Source: Cellvibrio sp. OA-2007 (GTDB lineage Bacteria > Pseudomonadota > Gammaproteobacteria > Pseudomonadales > Cellvibrionaceae). Taken from it: a DNA stretch of 64,000 nucleotides. Of the stretch, positions 19,690-28,667 are shown in pieces. Every line of letters begins with the position of its first letter. Position 1 is the first letter of the stretch. Location: contig NZ_BBUL01000096.1 of assembly GCF_000953825.1 (NCBI RefSeq), forward strand, positions 1 to 64,000, written 5' to 3'. The notes beneath the pieces were generated by a model. The model had not been told where the DNA came from and searched no databases. It saw only the letters and a list, made by a program, of their open reading frames with translations. The position numbers and the translations under genes are program-made.

Positions 19690-20727
19690 ATGACTCAACA
19701 GCTAACTCTTACCCGCCCCGACGATTGGCATATCCACCTGCGCGACGGCGCAGCACTCACCCGCACCGTGGGCGATGCAGCACAACAATTTGCCCGTGCG
19801 ATAGTCATGCCCAATCTGGTGCCACCCGTGATGAATGCCGAGCAAGCGCTGGCCTATAAAGAGCGCATCCTCACGGCGCGCCCGGCAGGTAGCCAGTTTG
19901 AGCCGTTAATGGTGTTGTACCTCACCGACAATACCAATCCCGCCGACATCGCCATCGCCAAAGCGGCGGGTGTTACCGCCTGCAAACTCTACCCAGCGGG
20001 CGCGACCACTAACTCAGCTTCGGGTGTAACTGATCTGAACAAAATCTACCCAGTGCTAGAGGCGATGCAAAATACAGGTATGCCGTTTTTGTTGCACGGG
20101 GAAGTGACTGACAGCGCCATCGATATTTTTGATCGCGAAAAAGTCTTTCTGGAGCGCACCTTCAGCAAGGTAGTAAAAGATTTTCCAGCGCTAAAAATGG
20201 TGTTGGAGCACATTACCACTGCCGATGCCACCCAGTTTGTCGCCGATGCGCCCGCCAATATCGCGGCAACCATTACTGCCCACCATTTGTTGTACAACCG
20301 CAACCATATGCTCGCTGGCGGGATTCGCCCCCACTACTACTGCCTGCCGATTTTAAAGCGCAGTACACATCAGCACGCTTTGATCAACGCGGCAACCAGC
20401 GGCAGCCCGAAATTCTTTTTAGGCACCGATTCCGCGCCCCACACCAAAGATAAAAAAGAAGCCGCCTGCGGTTGCGCCGGTAGCTATACCGCCTATGCCG
20501 CGATCGAGCTTTATGCCGAAGCCTTTGAAGATGCCGGCGCGCTCGATAAACTCGAAGCTTTCGCCAGCCATTTCGGTGCTGATTTTTATGGCCTGCCACG
20601 CAATACCGATACCATCACCCTGCTCAAACAAGACTGGCAAGTGCCAGACACCCTGAGCATGGGCGACCAACCGCTGGTGCCGTTGCGCGCTGGTGAAACC
20701 CTTCGTTGGCAGTTACAAACTGCTTAA
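19690..20727 (+). CDS. pyrC: Dihydroorotase (class II)
   Basis: Zinc enzyme of pyrimidine synthesis that converts carbamoyl aspartate to dihydroorotate. I use ATG 19690 ([20 protein letters not shown]) because the family starts there; the frame stays open further upstream without homology. At 345 aa it matches E. coli PyrC. Visible are the metal-binding HIH in WHIHLRDG, the carbamylated-lysine region ([12 protein letters not shown]), the metal histidines in LLHGEVTD and LEHITT, and the catalytic-Asp segment GTDSAPH. rnt follows 9 bp later and is probably cotranscribed. Confidence 0.96.
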   Translation: MTQQLTLTRPDDWHIHLRDGAALTRTVGDAAQQFARAIVMPNLVPPVMNAEQALAYKERILTARPAGSQFEPLMVLYLTDNTNPADIAIAKAAGVTACKLYPAGATTNSASGVTDLNKIYPVLEAMQNTGMPFLLHGEVTDSAIDIFDREKVFLERTFSKVVKDFPALKMVLEHITTADATQFVADAPANIAATITAHHLLYNRNHMLAGGIRPHYYCLPILKRSTHQHALINAATSGSPKFFLGTDSAPHTKDKKEAACGCAGSYTAYAAIELYAEAFEDAGALDKLEAFASHFGADFYGLPRNTDTITLLKQDWQVPDTLSMGDQPLVPLRAGETLRWQLQTA

Positions 20728-20736
20728 GGCGACCCT

Positions 20737-21405
20737 GTGAATCCTCCTGAAAATTCCCGCGATCCCGATTCACCTATGGCGCAGCGCTTTCGCGGCTTTT
20801 TACCCGTGATTGTCGATGTGGAAACCGGCGGTTTTAACGCGCAGACTGATGCACTGCTAGAGATTGCTGCAGTCACCATCCGTATGGATCAAGAGGGCTA
20901 TTTGCATCGCCACGAGACTTTTTCGTTTCATGTCGATCCATTTGAAGGCGCCAACATTGAACAGGCCGCGCTGGATTTCACCGGCATTGATCTCGATTGC
21001 CCTGAGCGCATGGCCGAACCGGAATTAATGGTCATGACCGATTTGCTCAGCGCCGTGCGCCGCGCCGTAAAAGAAAATGGCTGCACTCGCGCGGTGATCG
21101 TCGGCCATAACGCCCATTTTGATTTGAATTTCGTTAACGCGGCCATCGCTCGCTGCAATATTAAACGCAGCCCATTTCATCCGTTTTCGGTATTTGATAC
21201 AGCCACACTCGCCGGTCTGGCTTACGGCCAAACCGTACTCGCCAAAACCTGCCAGGTTGCCGGTATTGAATTTAGCAATAGCGCCGCCCACTCCGCCGCT
21301 TACGATGCAGAAAAAACCGCCGAATTATTTTGTGTGATTGTAAATCGCTGGAAAGAACTAGGCGGCTGGGTTGGCGATGAATATAGCGATGAAGAAACGG
21401 AATAA
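20737..21405 (+). CDS. rnt: Ribonuclease T
   Basis: A DEDDh 3'-5' exoribonuclease that trims the 3' ends of tRNA, 5S and 23S rRNA. The 222-aa protein has ExoI (VIVDVETGGFN), ExoII (IVGHNAHFDLNFV) and ExoIII (AHSAAYDAEKTA) motifs. The GTG start has AAGG seven bases upstream; an internal ATG at 20776 is an alternative. It directly follows pyrC, as in Pseudomonas. Confidence 0.95.
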   Translation: MNPPENSRDPDSPMAQRFRGFLPVIVDVETGGFNAQTDALLEIAAVTIRMDQEGYLHRHETFSFHVDPFEGANIEQAALDFTGIDLDCPERMAEPELMVMTDLLSAVRRAVKENGCTRAVIVGHNAHFDLNFVNAAIARCNIKRSPFHPFSVFDTATLAGLAYGQTVLAKTCQVAGIEFSNSAAHSAAYDAEKTAELFCVIVNRWKELGGWVGDEYSDEETE

Positions 21406-21433
21406 CTAATCGCCACCAAGAGCGACAATACAA

Positions 21434-21470
21434 TCCATAAAAACTCACTTTCGTCCCGAGTTTTTATGGA
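21434..21470. terminator. Bidirectional terminator between rnt and the MaoC gene
   Basis: A perfect 13-bp inverted repeat (21434-21446 with 21458-21470, TCCATAAAAACTC/GAGTTTTTATGGA) with an 11-base loop, placed between two convergent genes. The A/T runs inside the stem fit intrinsic termination in both directions. Confidence 0.75.
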
Positions 21471-21486
21471 TTTGTGAATACCAAAA

Positions 21487-21960
21487 TCAACCGATTGTTA
21501 TTTCTGGTATTTCACCAGCGTTAATATTTAATTTCTCCGCCGGTGCAATCACTTCTGCCACACCCTTGGCAATTAATTTGCCGTCCTGATTGTGCGCTTC
21601 GCACTCAATTGTCACCAATTTCACCCGCTCTTTAATCTCGCTGATAATCAGCGTGATAGTCACTGTATCGCCTATTTTTACTGGATGCTTAAAACTGAGG
21701 CTTTGGCTGCGGTAGACAGACCCGGGGCCAGGCAGGCAGGTCGCAATCGCTGCCGACACCAAAGCGCCAGTCCACATACCGTGGCCGATAGGTTCACCAA
21801 AAGGTGTAGTCGCTGCGTAGGTTTTATCGAGATGCACCGGATTGACATCGCCGGAACAGGCGGCAAACAGGATGACATCCCGCTCTGTCAGCGTTTTGCT
21901 GTAGTTGGCCCGCTGCCCGACCACAAGCTCGGCGATTGGATAATTTTCAAGCAAATTCAT
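21487..21960 (-). CDS. MaoC-like (R)-specific enoyl-CoA hydratase
   Basis: A 157-aa single hot-dog-fold protein of the MaoC/PhaJ family, which hydrates trans-2-enoyl-CoA to (R)-3-hydroxyacyl-CoA. The hydratase signature is visible: the active-site Asp and His in SGDVNPVHLDKTYA, followed by GHGMWTGALVSA. PhaJ supplies monomers for polyhydroxyalkanoate, but there is no PHA gene in the window, so the substrate and pathway are not fixed. It converges on rnt. Confidence 0.85.
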   Translation of the reverse strand: MNLLENYPIAELVVGQRANYSKTLTERDVILFAACSGDVNPVHLDKTYAATTPFGEPIGHGMWTGALVSAAIATCLPGPGSVYRSQSLSFKHPVKIGDTVTITLIISEIKERVKLVTIECEAHNQDGKLIAKGVAEVIAPAEKLNINAGEIPEITIG

Positions 21961-21998
21961 AGTGTTATCCCTGAGGGTCTGTAAAAAAGGCGTACAGT

Positions 21999-22012
21999 TT
22001 AATCTATATCAA
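21999..22012. promoter_or_regulatory. Imperfect Anr/FNR-like box upstream of the universal stress gene
   Basis: TTAAT-CTAT-ATCAA differs from the Anr/FNR consensus TTGAT-N4-ATCAA at one base. It is centred about 137 bp before the universal stress gene and 46 bp before the divergent MaoC gene. I could not place a well-spaced promoter with it, so the target gene is uncertain. Confidence 0.35.
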
Positions 22013-22142
22013 CCTTATTTAAGCGCTATAGAGCACCACAAGCGGCTTTGTCGCTGTAAAAACCACAAAGGGGTTGCTATGCTAGCCCCAACCAGAAAAT
22101 AACAACCCACTCTCTTTATTTAGGGAACCAGTAGGAGCCAGT

Positions 22143-22961
22143 ATGTCCAAGTCACAAAAGCTATTCGTTGTTGTTGACCCCAATGATACCCACCACATAG
22201 CGCTTGAACGCGCGATTATTGTTTCCTCGCTGATGCAAGACAAACCAAAAGTTCATGCATTTGTGGCGGTGGATGGCGATGCAGTGGACACCCGCTCAGT
22301 CAACGATCATTTATTTCGCGACCTGACCTGGTTTGAACAAAACATCAAATCCCCATTAGCTAACGCTGGTATTGAATACACTATGGAGATCTCCTGGTCT
22401 TCCGAGTGGCAAAAATCCATTATGGAATCGGCCAAGCGTTTTGATGCAGATCTGATTTACTTGCCAGTACATGCCAGCAATAACAACAGCCGTTTCTTCT
22501 TCACTGAATCAAAATGGGAATTGCTGAAAGGCGCTTACTGCCCAGTGGTTTTGATTCGCCCGGGCGCCAAAGCGCAGCGCAAAGTGATTCTTGCTGCAGT
22601 GAATGTGCAAGCACAACGCGATGTGCAAGTAGAGCTGAATAAAAAGATTATCGACGCCGCCAAATTTTATGCAGAAACCTATGGTGCAGACCTGCATGTA
22701 ATCAATGGCTATCTGGATTCAATGAACTATCCCGATCGCGGCAAATTGGTCAATGCAACCGGCTTACCAAATGACAAAATTCACGTCGAAAATGGCTACA
22801 CCTCTGACGTAGTGTCTGCGCTGGCAGAAAAGATCGGTGCAGATTTGATTGTAATGGGAACCTTGGGTCAGAACGGTATGACTAAGACTCGTCGCGGCAA
22901 CACTGCCGAGCGTTTGATTGCCGCAGTTGATACCGATGTGATGATATTGAATCACGAATAA
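22143..22961 (+). CDS. Tandem-domain universal stress protein (UspE-like)
   Basis: A 272-aa protein with two Usp domains, about residues 1-140 and 145-272. The second ends with the nucleotide-binding pattern GTLGQNGMTKTRRGNTAERL (G-x2-G-x9-G-S/T type). The first ends in a degenerate form (LPVHASNNNSRFFFTESKWELL). Tandem Usp proteins such as UspE act in stress resistance; the mechanism is not known. GGAG precedes the ATG. It is monocistronic, with its own terminator. Confidence 0.88.
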   Translation: MSKSQKLFVVVDPNDTHHIALERAIIVSSLMQDKPKVHAFVAVDGDAVDTRSVNDHLFRDLTWFEQNIKSPLANAGIEYTMEISWSSEWQKSIMESAKRFDADLIYLPVHASNNNSRFFFTESKWELLKGAYCPVVLIRPGAKAQRKVILAAVNVQAQRDVQVELNKKIIDAAKFYAETYGADLHVINGYLDSMNYPDRGKLVNATGLPNDKIHVENGYTSDVVSALAEKIGADLIVMGTLGQNGMTKTRRGNTAERLIAAVDTDVMILNHE

Positions 22962-22980
22962 TTTTTACCGCGCTTTATTA

Positions 22981-23015
22981 AAAAAACCGGCTGTGATTTC
23001 ACCGCCGGTTTTTTT
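22981..23015 (+). terminator. Intrinsic terminator of the universal stress gene
   Basis: AAAAAACCGGC (22981-22991) pairs with GCCGGTTTTTT (23004-23014), followed by a T run, 20 bp after the stop codon. Confidence 0.9.
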
Positions 23016-23063
23016 ATGCCTATTTTATTTTATCCATACTATTTTGGAGCCCCCTAAACGCAA

Positions 23064-23094
23064 AAAATCCGGCAATCTGAGACTGCCGGATTTT
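23064..23094 (-). terminator. Intrinsic terminator of the chitinase gene
   Basis: An 11-bp stem AAAATCCGGCA/TGCCGGATTTT (23064-23074 with 23084-23094), loop 9 bases, with an A run at 23062-23067 that gives U in the minus-strand transcript. It lies 21 bp past the chitinase stop. Confidence 0.85.
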
Positions 23095-23114
23095 GTTAGT
23101 CATCCTCGAGGTAA

Positions 23115-24935
23115 TTAACGCATAGCGTTGCCGATTACACGAATCAATTCACCGTCGTTGGTGTCGCCGCTTAACTCCCAGAAGAAAGTGCCAGCCAAAC
23201 CTTGTTGATGAACATAATCCATTTTACCCACCAGGGTTTGTGGTGTGTCGTAGCTCCACCAATTGCCGCCGCAGAACGCATAAGCTGTGCCGCCTACAGT
23301 TCCAGTCGCCGGACATTTTGATTTCAATACTTTGTAATCATCAATACCCGCTTCATAAGTACCTGCTGCTGCACCGGTTGCCGATCCGCCAGGTGCCGCT
23401 TGAGTAACGCCAGTCCAACCGCGACCGTAGAAGCCAACTCCCAAGAGAATTTTGCTCGCAGGAATACCTTTAGACTTCATCAATTGAATCGCGTTGTCCG
23501 AGTTGTAGCCCGCTTTTGGAATACCGGCGTAATCGTACAAAGCAGAGTGCGGAGATGTTGGGCCAGTTTTATCCCAAGCACCGAAGAAGTCATAGGTCAT
23601 CGGCATGTAAAAATCCACATACTGAGCTGCGCCGGCGTAATCTGCTGCATTAATTTTTGCAGTGCCTGCACCAATGGCAGACGTAATCAACGCATTACTA
23701 CCAAAACGGGCACGCAGTGCTTGCATCAGATTTTTATAACCTGAGAAACCGCTGGTGGTATCGCATTTCAAACCACATTCGTTCGGATATTCCCAATCGA
23801 TATCGATACCATCAAACACATCAGCCCAACGTGGATCTTCTACTAATGCATAACAAGAGTCGGCAAACGCAGTTGGATTTTGTGCAGCTTGCGGGAAGCC
23901 GTCTGACCAGGTCCAACCACCAAACGACCAAATCACTTTAAGGTTAGGATTCATCGCTTTTAGTTTGCGCAATTGGTTGAAGTTACCGCGCAATGGTTGA
24001 TCCCAGGTATCCGCCACACCATCGACACTGCCGGCTGCATCATAGGCTTTATCGTAAGCTGCGTAAGAATCCCCAATGGTGCACTTACCATTTTGCACGT
24101 TACCAAACGAATAAAGAATGTGAGTCAATTGCGCTGCTGAACCACTGGTCGCAATATTTTTCACATGATAATTGCGGCCATAAATACCCCACTCGGCAAA
24201 ATAACCAACCACTTTTTTGCCACCAACAGGTGGTACTGAACTCGCGCTTGAGCTAACCGAACTAGCTACAGATGACTTGGAACTAGAGCTAGGCACGACT
24301 GAGCTCGGTGCAGAGCTGGAACTTGGCGCTACAGAACTTGGAGTAGAGCTGGCAACAACGGAAGAAACAACAGAGGATGACGCAGTTCCACAAGCACCTT
24401 TGTTGACCCAAACACCATCAGTACCTGAATTGGTAACCGGGTCATTACCCTGAGTCCACCATTTTGCTTGATAGAGAGCGCCATTGCGGCTCGCCTGATT
24501 ACCGCCGTTATAAACTGCCGCACTATCCCATGCAGCAACTCCACCACATCCGGCAACAGAAGCGACTGAAGAAGCAGCGATAGAGGAAACAACTACCGAA
24601 CTTTGCACAGAACTTTTACTGGAGGATGCCACCGAAGCAACACTCGATGCTGCGCTGCTGGTAGTAACACCATCACATGCGCCCAAGCTGCTCCACGCGT
24701 TTGCCCAAGCCCAACCTACGCCAGGCTCATAAGGGCCGCCCACCGTACACCAGCCACCGACGGTACATGAATAAGCGCTACCTGCATTTTGTACTACGGC
24801 GCCGTTGGCATAGGTACCTTGTTTGTATGCAGCTACATTACTGCAATTGTAGGCCTGCGCTTGAACACTGGCGAATGCTGCGACTGATAGCAGCCCCAGA
24901 CTTGATAACAGAGTAAATGGTTTGAAGGATCTCAT
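23115..24935 (-). CDS. Secreted GH18 chitinase with two chitin-binding modules
   Basis: A 606-aa extracellular endo-type chitinase. In order: signal peptide (cleavage near VQAQA); an N-terminal carbohydrate-binding region with Cys and Trp residues (about 29-89); a Ser/Val linker; a CBM5/12-type chitin-binding module (about 128-182, ALYQAKWWTQGNDP); a long Ser/Val/Pro linker (183-240); and a GH18 catalytic domain to the end. The GH18 motif DGIDIDWE has the proton donor E382. FYMPMTYDF and the C-terminal FFWELSGDTNDGEL are also typical. CGAGG precedes the ATG at good spacing. The linker style is characteristic of Cellvibrio polysaccharidases. Confidence 0.93.
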   Translation of the reverse strand: MRSFKPFTLLSSLGLLSVAAFASVQAQAYNCSNVAAYKQGTYANGAVVQNAGSAYSCTVGGWCTVGGPYEPGVGWAWANAWSSLGACDGVTTSSAASSVASVASSSKSSVQSSVVVSSIAASSVASVAGCGGVAAWDSAAVYNGGNQASRNGALYQAKWWTQGNDPVTNSGTDGVWVNKGACGTASSSVVSSVVASSTPSSVAPSSSSAPSSVVPSSSSKSSVASSVSSSASSVPPVGGKKVVGYFAEWGIYGRNYHVKNIATSGSAAQLTHILYSFGNVQNGKCTIGDSYAAYDKAYDAAGSVDGVADTWDQPLRGNFNQLRKLKAMNPNLKVIWSFGGWTWSDGFPQAAQNPTAFADSCYALVEDPRWADVFDGIDIDWEYPNECGLKCDTTSGFSGYKNLMQALRARFGSNALITSAIGAGTAKINAADYAGAAQYVDFYMPMTYDFFGAWDKTGPTSPHSALYDYAGIPKAGYNSDNAIQLMKSKGIPASKILLGVGFYGRGWTGVTQAAPGGSATGAAAGTYEAGIDDYKVLKSKCPATGTVGGTAYAFCGGNWWSYDTPQTLVGKMDYVHQQGLAGTFFWELSGDTNDGELIRVIGNAMR

Positions 24936-25260
24936 TGGTTTTCCTCGGTATACTTTTTGTTTTCATCACATTCTTGTTGCGCATTTGGGCAACACAGAAT
25001 CTCCCGGACTTGCACATTCAGGTCTTGCAACCCGTTCAACACCCCTATTCCATTTGTTATTTTTCGTCCGTCAAACAAGCCTCCTGCCAAACATATCTCC
25101 GCATTTTTTCGGGTAATAGCAACCTTCAGGCAAGAGTTAGCCCTGAGTGATCACCCAATAAAAATTCATAATTTGAAATTGAGAAAACAACCACACGCAC
25201 CTTGCGAAAAAACAAGGTGGAATCAATGTCCTGATAAAGAAAAATCCATGAAAACCATGA

Positions 25261-25290
25261 TTATTTCCAGCGAGGGAAATTAGTCTTCAC
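25261..25290 (-). CDS. Possible 9-residue leader peptide in the chitinase 5' leader
   Basis: GTG at 25290 is preceded at five bases by AAGGAG, an excellent ribosome site, and opens a 9-codon frame (MKTNFPRWK) closed by TAA. It lies about 65 nt after the predicted transcription start of the chitinase mRNA. It is too short for homology and may be chance. If translated it could affect leader structure. Confidence 0.25.
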   Translation of the reverse strand: MKTNFPRWK

Positions 25291-25359
25291 TATCGCTCCT
25301 TGGCTTATCACACTGTTTTTATTATTGTGAAAATGTGTAAACGCAACAGACATGATGAA

Positions 25360-25411
25360 ATTACACCCAACTGGACAACGTTGTCAATAATTTACCTAAA
25401 AATGTTTTAGG
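25360..25411 (-). promoter_or_regulatory. Chitinase promoter overlapped by a palindromic operator
   Basis: On the minus strand, TTGACA (25387-25382), a 16-bp spacer and TGTAAT (25365-25360) form a strong sigma-70 promoter. The perfect palindrome GACAACGTTGTC (25374-25385) overlaps the -35 element and spacer, as expected for a repressor site with a LacI-type CG centre. From memory it resembles the NagR site of Shewanella GlcNAc/chitin genes (core GACARCGYTGTC). A second inverted repeat, CCTAAAA/TTTTAGG (25395-25411), lies just upstream. The mRNA leader would be about 415 nt. The rest of the gap from 24936 to 25596 shows no convincing gene. Confidence 0.6.
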
Positions 25412-25561
25412 CGTCACAATAATTCACACATGTCCGAGAAATACTGCAGCCGACAAATGCTAATAGCGCAAACGCGCTTTATTCTTATTTGTCGTAATAG
25501 AGGGGATTTTGAAGCAATACGAAATAGAAACAGCTATAAGAACAACACTAGAAAAAGAATT

Positions 25562-25589
25562 CCTCAGCGAATAAAACGCCTCGCTGAGG
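25562..25589 (-). terminator. Hairpin terminator after djlA
   Basis: CCTCAGCGA (25562-25570) pairs with TCGCTGAGG (25581-25589), followed on the minus strand by a short T-rich tract. It lies just past the djlA stop. Confidence 0.6.
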
Positions 25590-25596
25590 GAAAGTA

Positions 25597-26394
25597 TTAA
25601 CGAGATTTTTTTATCAAATCATAAGCGGCTTGAATTTCCTGAGCGCGCTCGGTAGCAGCTTTAATCATGTCTTCCGGCATGCCCTGGCCGATGAGTTTAT
25701 CCGGGTGATATTCACTCATTAATCTGCGATAAGCTTTTTTTAGTTCAGCATCACTGACGGTTTTTTCTACACCCAAAGCCTCATAAGCCAAAGCCAACTC
25801 ATCAGCACGCGGCACCTGTTGTTGCCCAGCCTGATGGTATCCCTGCTCATGCTTGAAACTATTTTGTGCATTGAGCATACGCAACAACTGTTCAAAGGCA
25901 AAACGGGAAAAGCCCAAACGCTCCGCAACCACGCGCAACACCTGTGCCTCTTGATTATCCAATACACCATCGGCCATCGCCAAGTTAACCAGATTGACCA
26001 ATAACATATTAATCAAATTAGGGCTGGCACCACAGTGTTGTTTAAATTCGTTCATCACTGCATCAAGTTCAAACTCATCCGTGCTGCCCAGTTTAAATAA
26101 GCGTATGGCTTCGCGGCGATGCTCCGGGGTTAGCCCCATTTTGCTCATCAGCGACTCGGTCAGTTGAATTTCTGTTTCACTGACACGGCCATCGGCTTTT
26201 GCCAAATGCCCTAACAATAAAAACACGGTGGTGAAAAAGTTTACCTGCACCGCATGCAATTGTTCATGCGACATTTTAGGTGTCGCATTTTTTTTGCGAT
26301 CAATTAGAAAATGCCCCAGCAGTGCCCCCACAATTGCACCAAAAGGACCGCCAGCAAAAATACCTGCGATAAAACCTAAAATTTTTCCGATCAT
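25597..26394 (-). CDS. djlA: DjlA-type membrane-anchored J-domain co-chaperone
   Basis: A 265-aa protein with an N-terminal glycine-rich membrane helix (about residues 5-30), a central TerB-like domain (about 50-170, with LAKADGRVSETE and MADGVLDNQEAQVL), and a C-terminal J domain with the HPD motif (SEYHPDKLIG). The J domain stimulates DnaK. This architecture is that of DjlA, which in E. coli influences capsule signalling through Rcs. Confidence 0.92.
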   Translation of the reverse strand: MIGKILGFIAGIFAGGPFGAIVGALLGHFLIDRKKNATPKMSHEQLHAVQVNFFTTVFLLLGHLAKADGRVSETEIQLTESLMSKMGLTPEHRREAIRLFKLGSTDEFELDAVMNEFKQHCGASPNLINMLLVNLVNLAMADGVLDNQEAQVLRVVAERLGFSRFAFEQLLRMLNAQNSFKHEQGYHQAGQQQVPRADELALAYEALGVEKTVSDAELKKAYRRLMSEYHPDKLIGQGMPEDMIKAATERAQEIQAAYDLIKKSR

Positions 26395-26455
26395 ATTTGT
26401 CTCTGGCTAAAAATTAAGGATTACAACCACACCACCAGCGGTTTGATACTGCTTA

Positions 26456-28075
26456 TTACGAACTACACGACAACATCGAACAACCTGCCTTATGCCGCGC
26501 CCATTCAGGGCGTTTGGCAAAATAGGCTTCATACTCAGGCTGTTCGTCGTAAGGGTTGCGCAATATTTGCAACAACTTTTCTACTTCAGAGTTATCACCT
26601 TCGGTGGCTTTATCAATCGCTTGCTGCGCAAGATAGTTACGCAATACATGTTTTGGATTAACCGCATTCATGCGCGCCCGTCGCTGTGCATCGTTGTTGC
26701 CCGTCAAAATATAATCTTGTTGCAACCGCTGCGCGTAACTGCGCAGCCAAGTTGCCATCGCCGTTTCCGCGTTGGCATCTGGTGCGGAATAATAAGCAGT
26801 ACGCACAATATCAACCCACTGCTGCTCCGTATATTGATCAATGTCATCGAGTGATAAGCGCGCAAGTAGACGATAAAAAATCGTCATATCGATTTCTGCT
26901 GTTTGCAACGTTTGCAATAAGTTGTCCGTAAGCGCTTGATCTTGCACTGGATCAAATTGACTTAAGCCTAATTTATTGGCCATATCGTGCTGTGCACAGC
27001 GTTCATATTCCGCGCGATATTTTTCTAACGCCTGCTGCAATGGCTCAACGCTATTGATTAATGGGTAGAGCGCATTGGCGAGCTGTGCCAGATTCCACAA
27101 TGCAATACGCGGCTGATTGATGTAGCGATAGCGGCGCCCTTGAGCGTCTGTTGTATTCGGCGTCCAATCCGGCTCGTAGCCTTCCAACCAACCATAGGGG
27201 CCATAGTCAATCGTTAAACCCAGGATCGACATATTGTCGGTATTCATCACTCCGTGCACAAAACCAACACGCATCCAATGCGCCATTAACTGCGCGGTGC
27301 TAATACAAATTTCAGTAAACCATTGCACATAGGTAGCGGTAGTAATTTCATCAGTTTCACCTTCTAACAGATGTGAAAAATCGCTGCGGATAGTGAAATC
27401 AGCCAATTGTTTCAGCAAATCGATATCACCGCGCGCGGACAATATTTCAAAATTGCCGAAGCGGGTAAAACTAGGGGCGACGCGGCAAACTACCGCACCG
27501 GCTTCCAGTTGCGGATTGCCATCGTAAAACATATCGCGCCGCACCCACTCACCGGTGCTAATCAAACTCAACGCGCGGGTAGTGGGAACGCCCAAATGAA
27601 ACATGGCTTCACTGCACAAAAATTCGCGCACCGAAGAACGCAACACCGCCAGACCATCGGCCGTGCGTGAATAGGGTGTGGGACCGGCGCCTTTTAATTG
27701 CAGAGTCCAGTGCTCGCCCTGTTGATTGCGTACTTCGCCCAGGTTAATAGCGCGGCCATCGCCCAACTGCCCCGCCCAATTACCAAATTGATGACCACCA
27801 TAACAGCAGGCATGAGGCTCCATACCAACAAGTAATTGATTGCCGCCAAATACCTGCACAAATTCAGCTTGCTGAAAAATGGCCTCAGGTAAATCCAATA
27901 GTGCAGCCACTTCTTTGACGCCAGCAACTAACTGAGGGTTTTTAACTGGGGTGGGATTTACGCGCGAATAAATTGCGCCGGTCACCTGACGACGATAATT
28001 TTCCGTTTCAGGATCAGCTGGCAATTCACGCACCAAGCGATTATCAAATTGCAGTTGAGACAGGTGTGTGATCAT
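26456..28075 (-). CDS. selO: Protein adenylyltransferase SelO (YdiU family)
   Basis: A pseudokinase-fold enzyme that transfers AMP from ATP to Ser, Thr or Tyr of target proteins and is linked to redox homeostasis. The 539-aa length fits. Visible are the nucleotide-binding segment [22 protein letters not shown] without a long break, VPTTRALSL, the region [26 protein letters not shown] with the catalytic Asn and Asp, and the C-terminal CSS. In human SelO that last Cys is selenocysteine. No strong ribosome site is seen before the ATG. Confidence 0.93.
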   Translation of the reverse strand: MITHLSQLQFDNRLVRELPADPETENYRRQVTGAIYSRVNPTPVKNPQLVAGVKEVAALLDLPEAIFQQAEFVQVFGGNQLLVGMEPHACCYGGHQFGNWAGQLGDGRAINLGEVRNQQGEHWTLQLKGAGPTPYSRTADGLAVLRSSVREFLCSEAMFHLGVPTTRALSLISTGEWVRRDMFYDGNPQLEAGAVVCRVAPSFTRFGNFEILSARGDIDLLKQLADFTIRSDFSHLLEGETDEITTATYVQWFTEICISTAQLMAHWMRVGFVHGVMNTDNMSILGLTIDYGPYGWLEGYEPDWTPNTTDAQGRRYRYINQPRIALWNLAQLANALYPLINSVEPLQQALEKYRAEYERCAQHDMANKLGLSQFDPVQDQALTDNLLQTLQTAEIDMTIFYRLLARLSLDDIDQYTEQQWVDIVRTAYYSAPDANAETAMATWLRSYAQRLQQDYILTGNNDAQRRARMNAVNPKHVLRNYLAQQAIDKATEGDNSEVEKLLQILRNPYDEQPEYEAYFAKRPEWARHKAGCSMLSCSS

Positions 28076-28160
28076 AAATAAGGAGCGACAAAACGCTCAT
28101 CTCGGTAGGGCGAAAAAAAACAAACTGATTGTAAAGCTGATGATGATATTGCTGCGTGAA

Positions 28161-28544
28161 TTATTTAACACCCAGCAATTCAATTTTGTAGCCGTCTGGA
28201 TCTTCAACAAACGCCAATATGGTGGTGCCATGCAGCATGGGACCAGGCTCACGCACAATCTTTCCACCGGCTGCACGAATTTTTTCGCAGGTGGCATAAA
28301 CATCGTCACACCCCAAAGCAATATGCCCGTAGCCCTTGCCCAAATCGTATGACTCAACACCGTAATTGTACGTTAACTCAATAACGCTGTTGCTGTCTTC
28401 ATCCCCATAACCCACGAATGCGAGAGTAAACCTTCCCTCGGGATAATCCTGCTGCCGCAAAAGTTTCATTCCCAGCGTCTGAGTGTAAAACTCTATTGAC
28501 TTGGGTAAATTGCCAACACGCAACATGGTATGAAGAATTCGCAT
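28161..28544 (-). CDS. gloA: Lactoylglutathione lyase (glyoxalase I)
   Basis: Metal-dependent enzyme that isomerises the methylglyoxal-glutathione hemithioacetal to lactoylglutathione. ATG 28544 gives [13 protein letters not shown], matching the E. coli start; the frame extends six codons upstream. At 127 aa it has two beta-alpha-beta-beta-beta repeats, with metal ligands expected at His5 (RILHTML), the Glu in SVIELTYN, the His in GYGHIALG and the Glu in YKIELLG. Confidence 0.95.
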   Translation of the reverse strand: MRILHTMLRVGNLPKSIEFYTQTLGMKLLRQQDYPEGRFTLAFVGYGDEDSNSVIELTYNYGVESYDLGKGYGHIALGCDDVYATCEKIRAAGGKIVREPGPMLHGTTILAFVEDPDGYKIELLGVK

Positions 28545-28667
28545 AGATATTTTTCCGAACATTAATCGTTGTAACCATTGCCGTAACTATCACGGGAAAT
28601 GTCGCCGTAGCTACGATCAATAAAAATAGATTAACCTGCGCGAGTGCTTGGTGATGTGCAACTCAAG

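Noticed and set aside
24957-25080. Minus-strand frame ending on the chitinase start codon (ATGA overlap)
   Set aside because: It has only TTG/GTG starts without a proper ribosome site and no recognisable content; likely chance.
24957-25283. 108-codon plus-strand frame in the chitinase upstream region
   Set aside because: No family similarity, no ribosome site, and runs against the chitinase leader.
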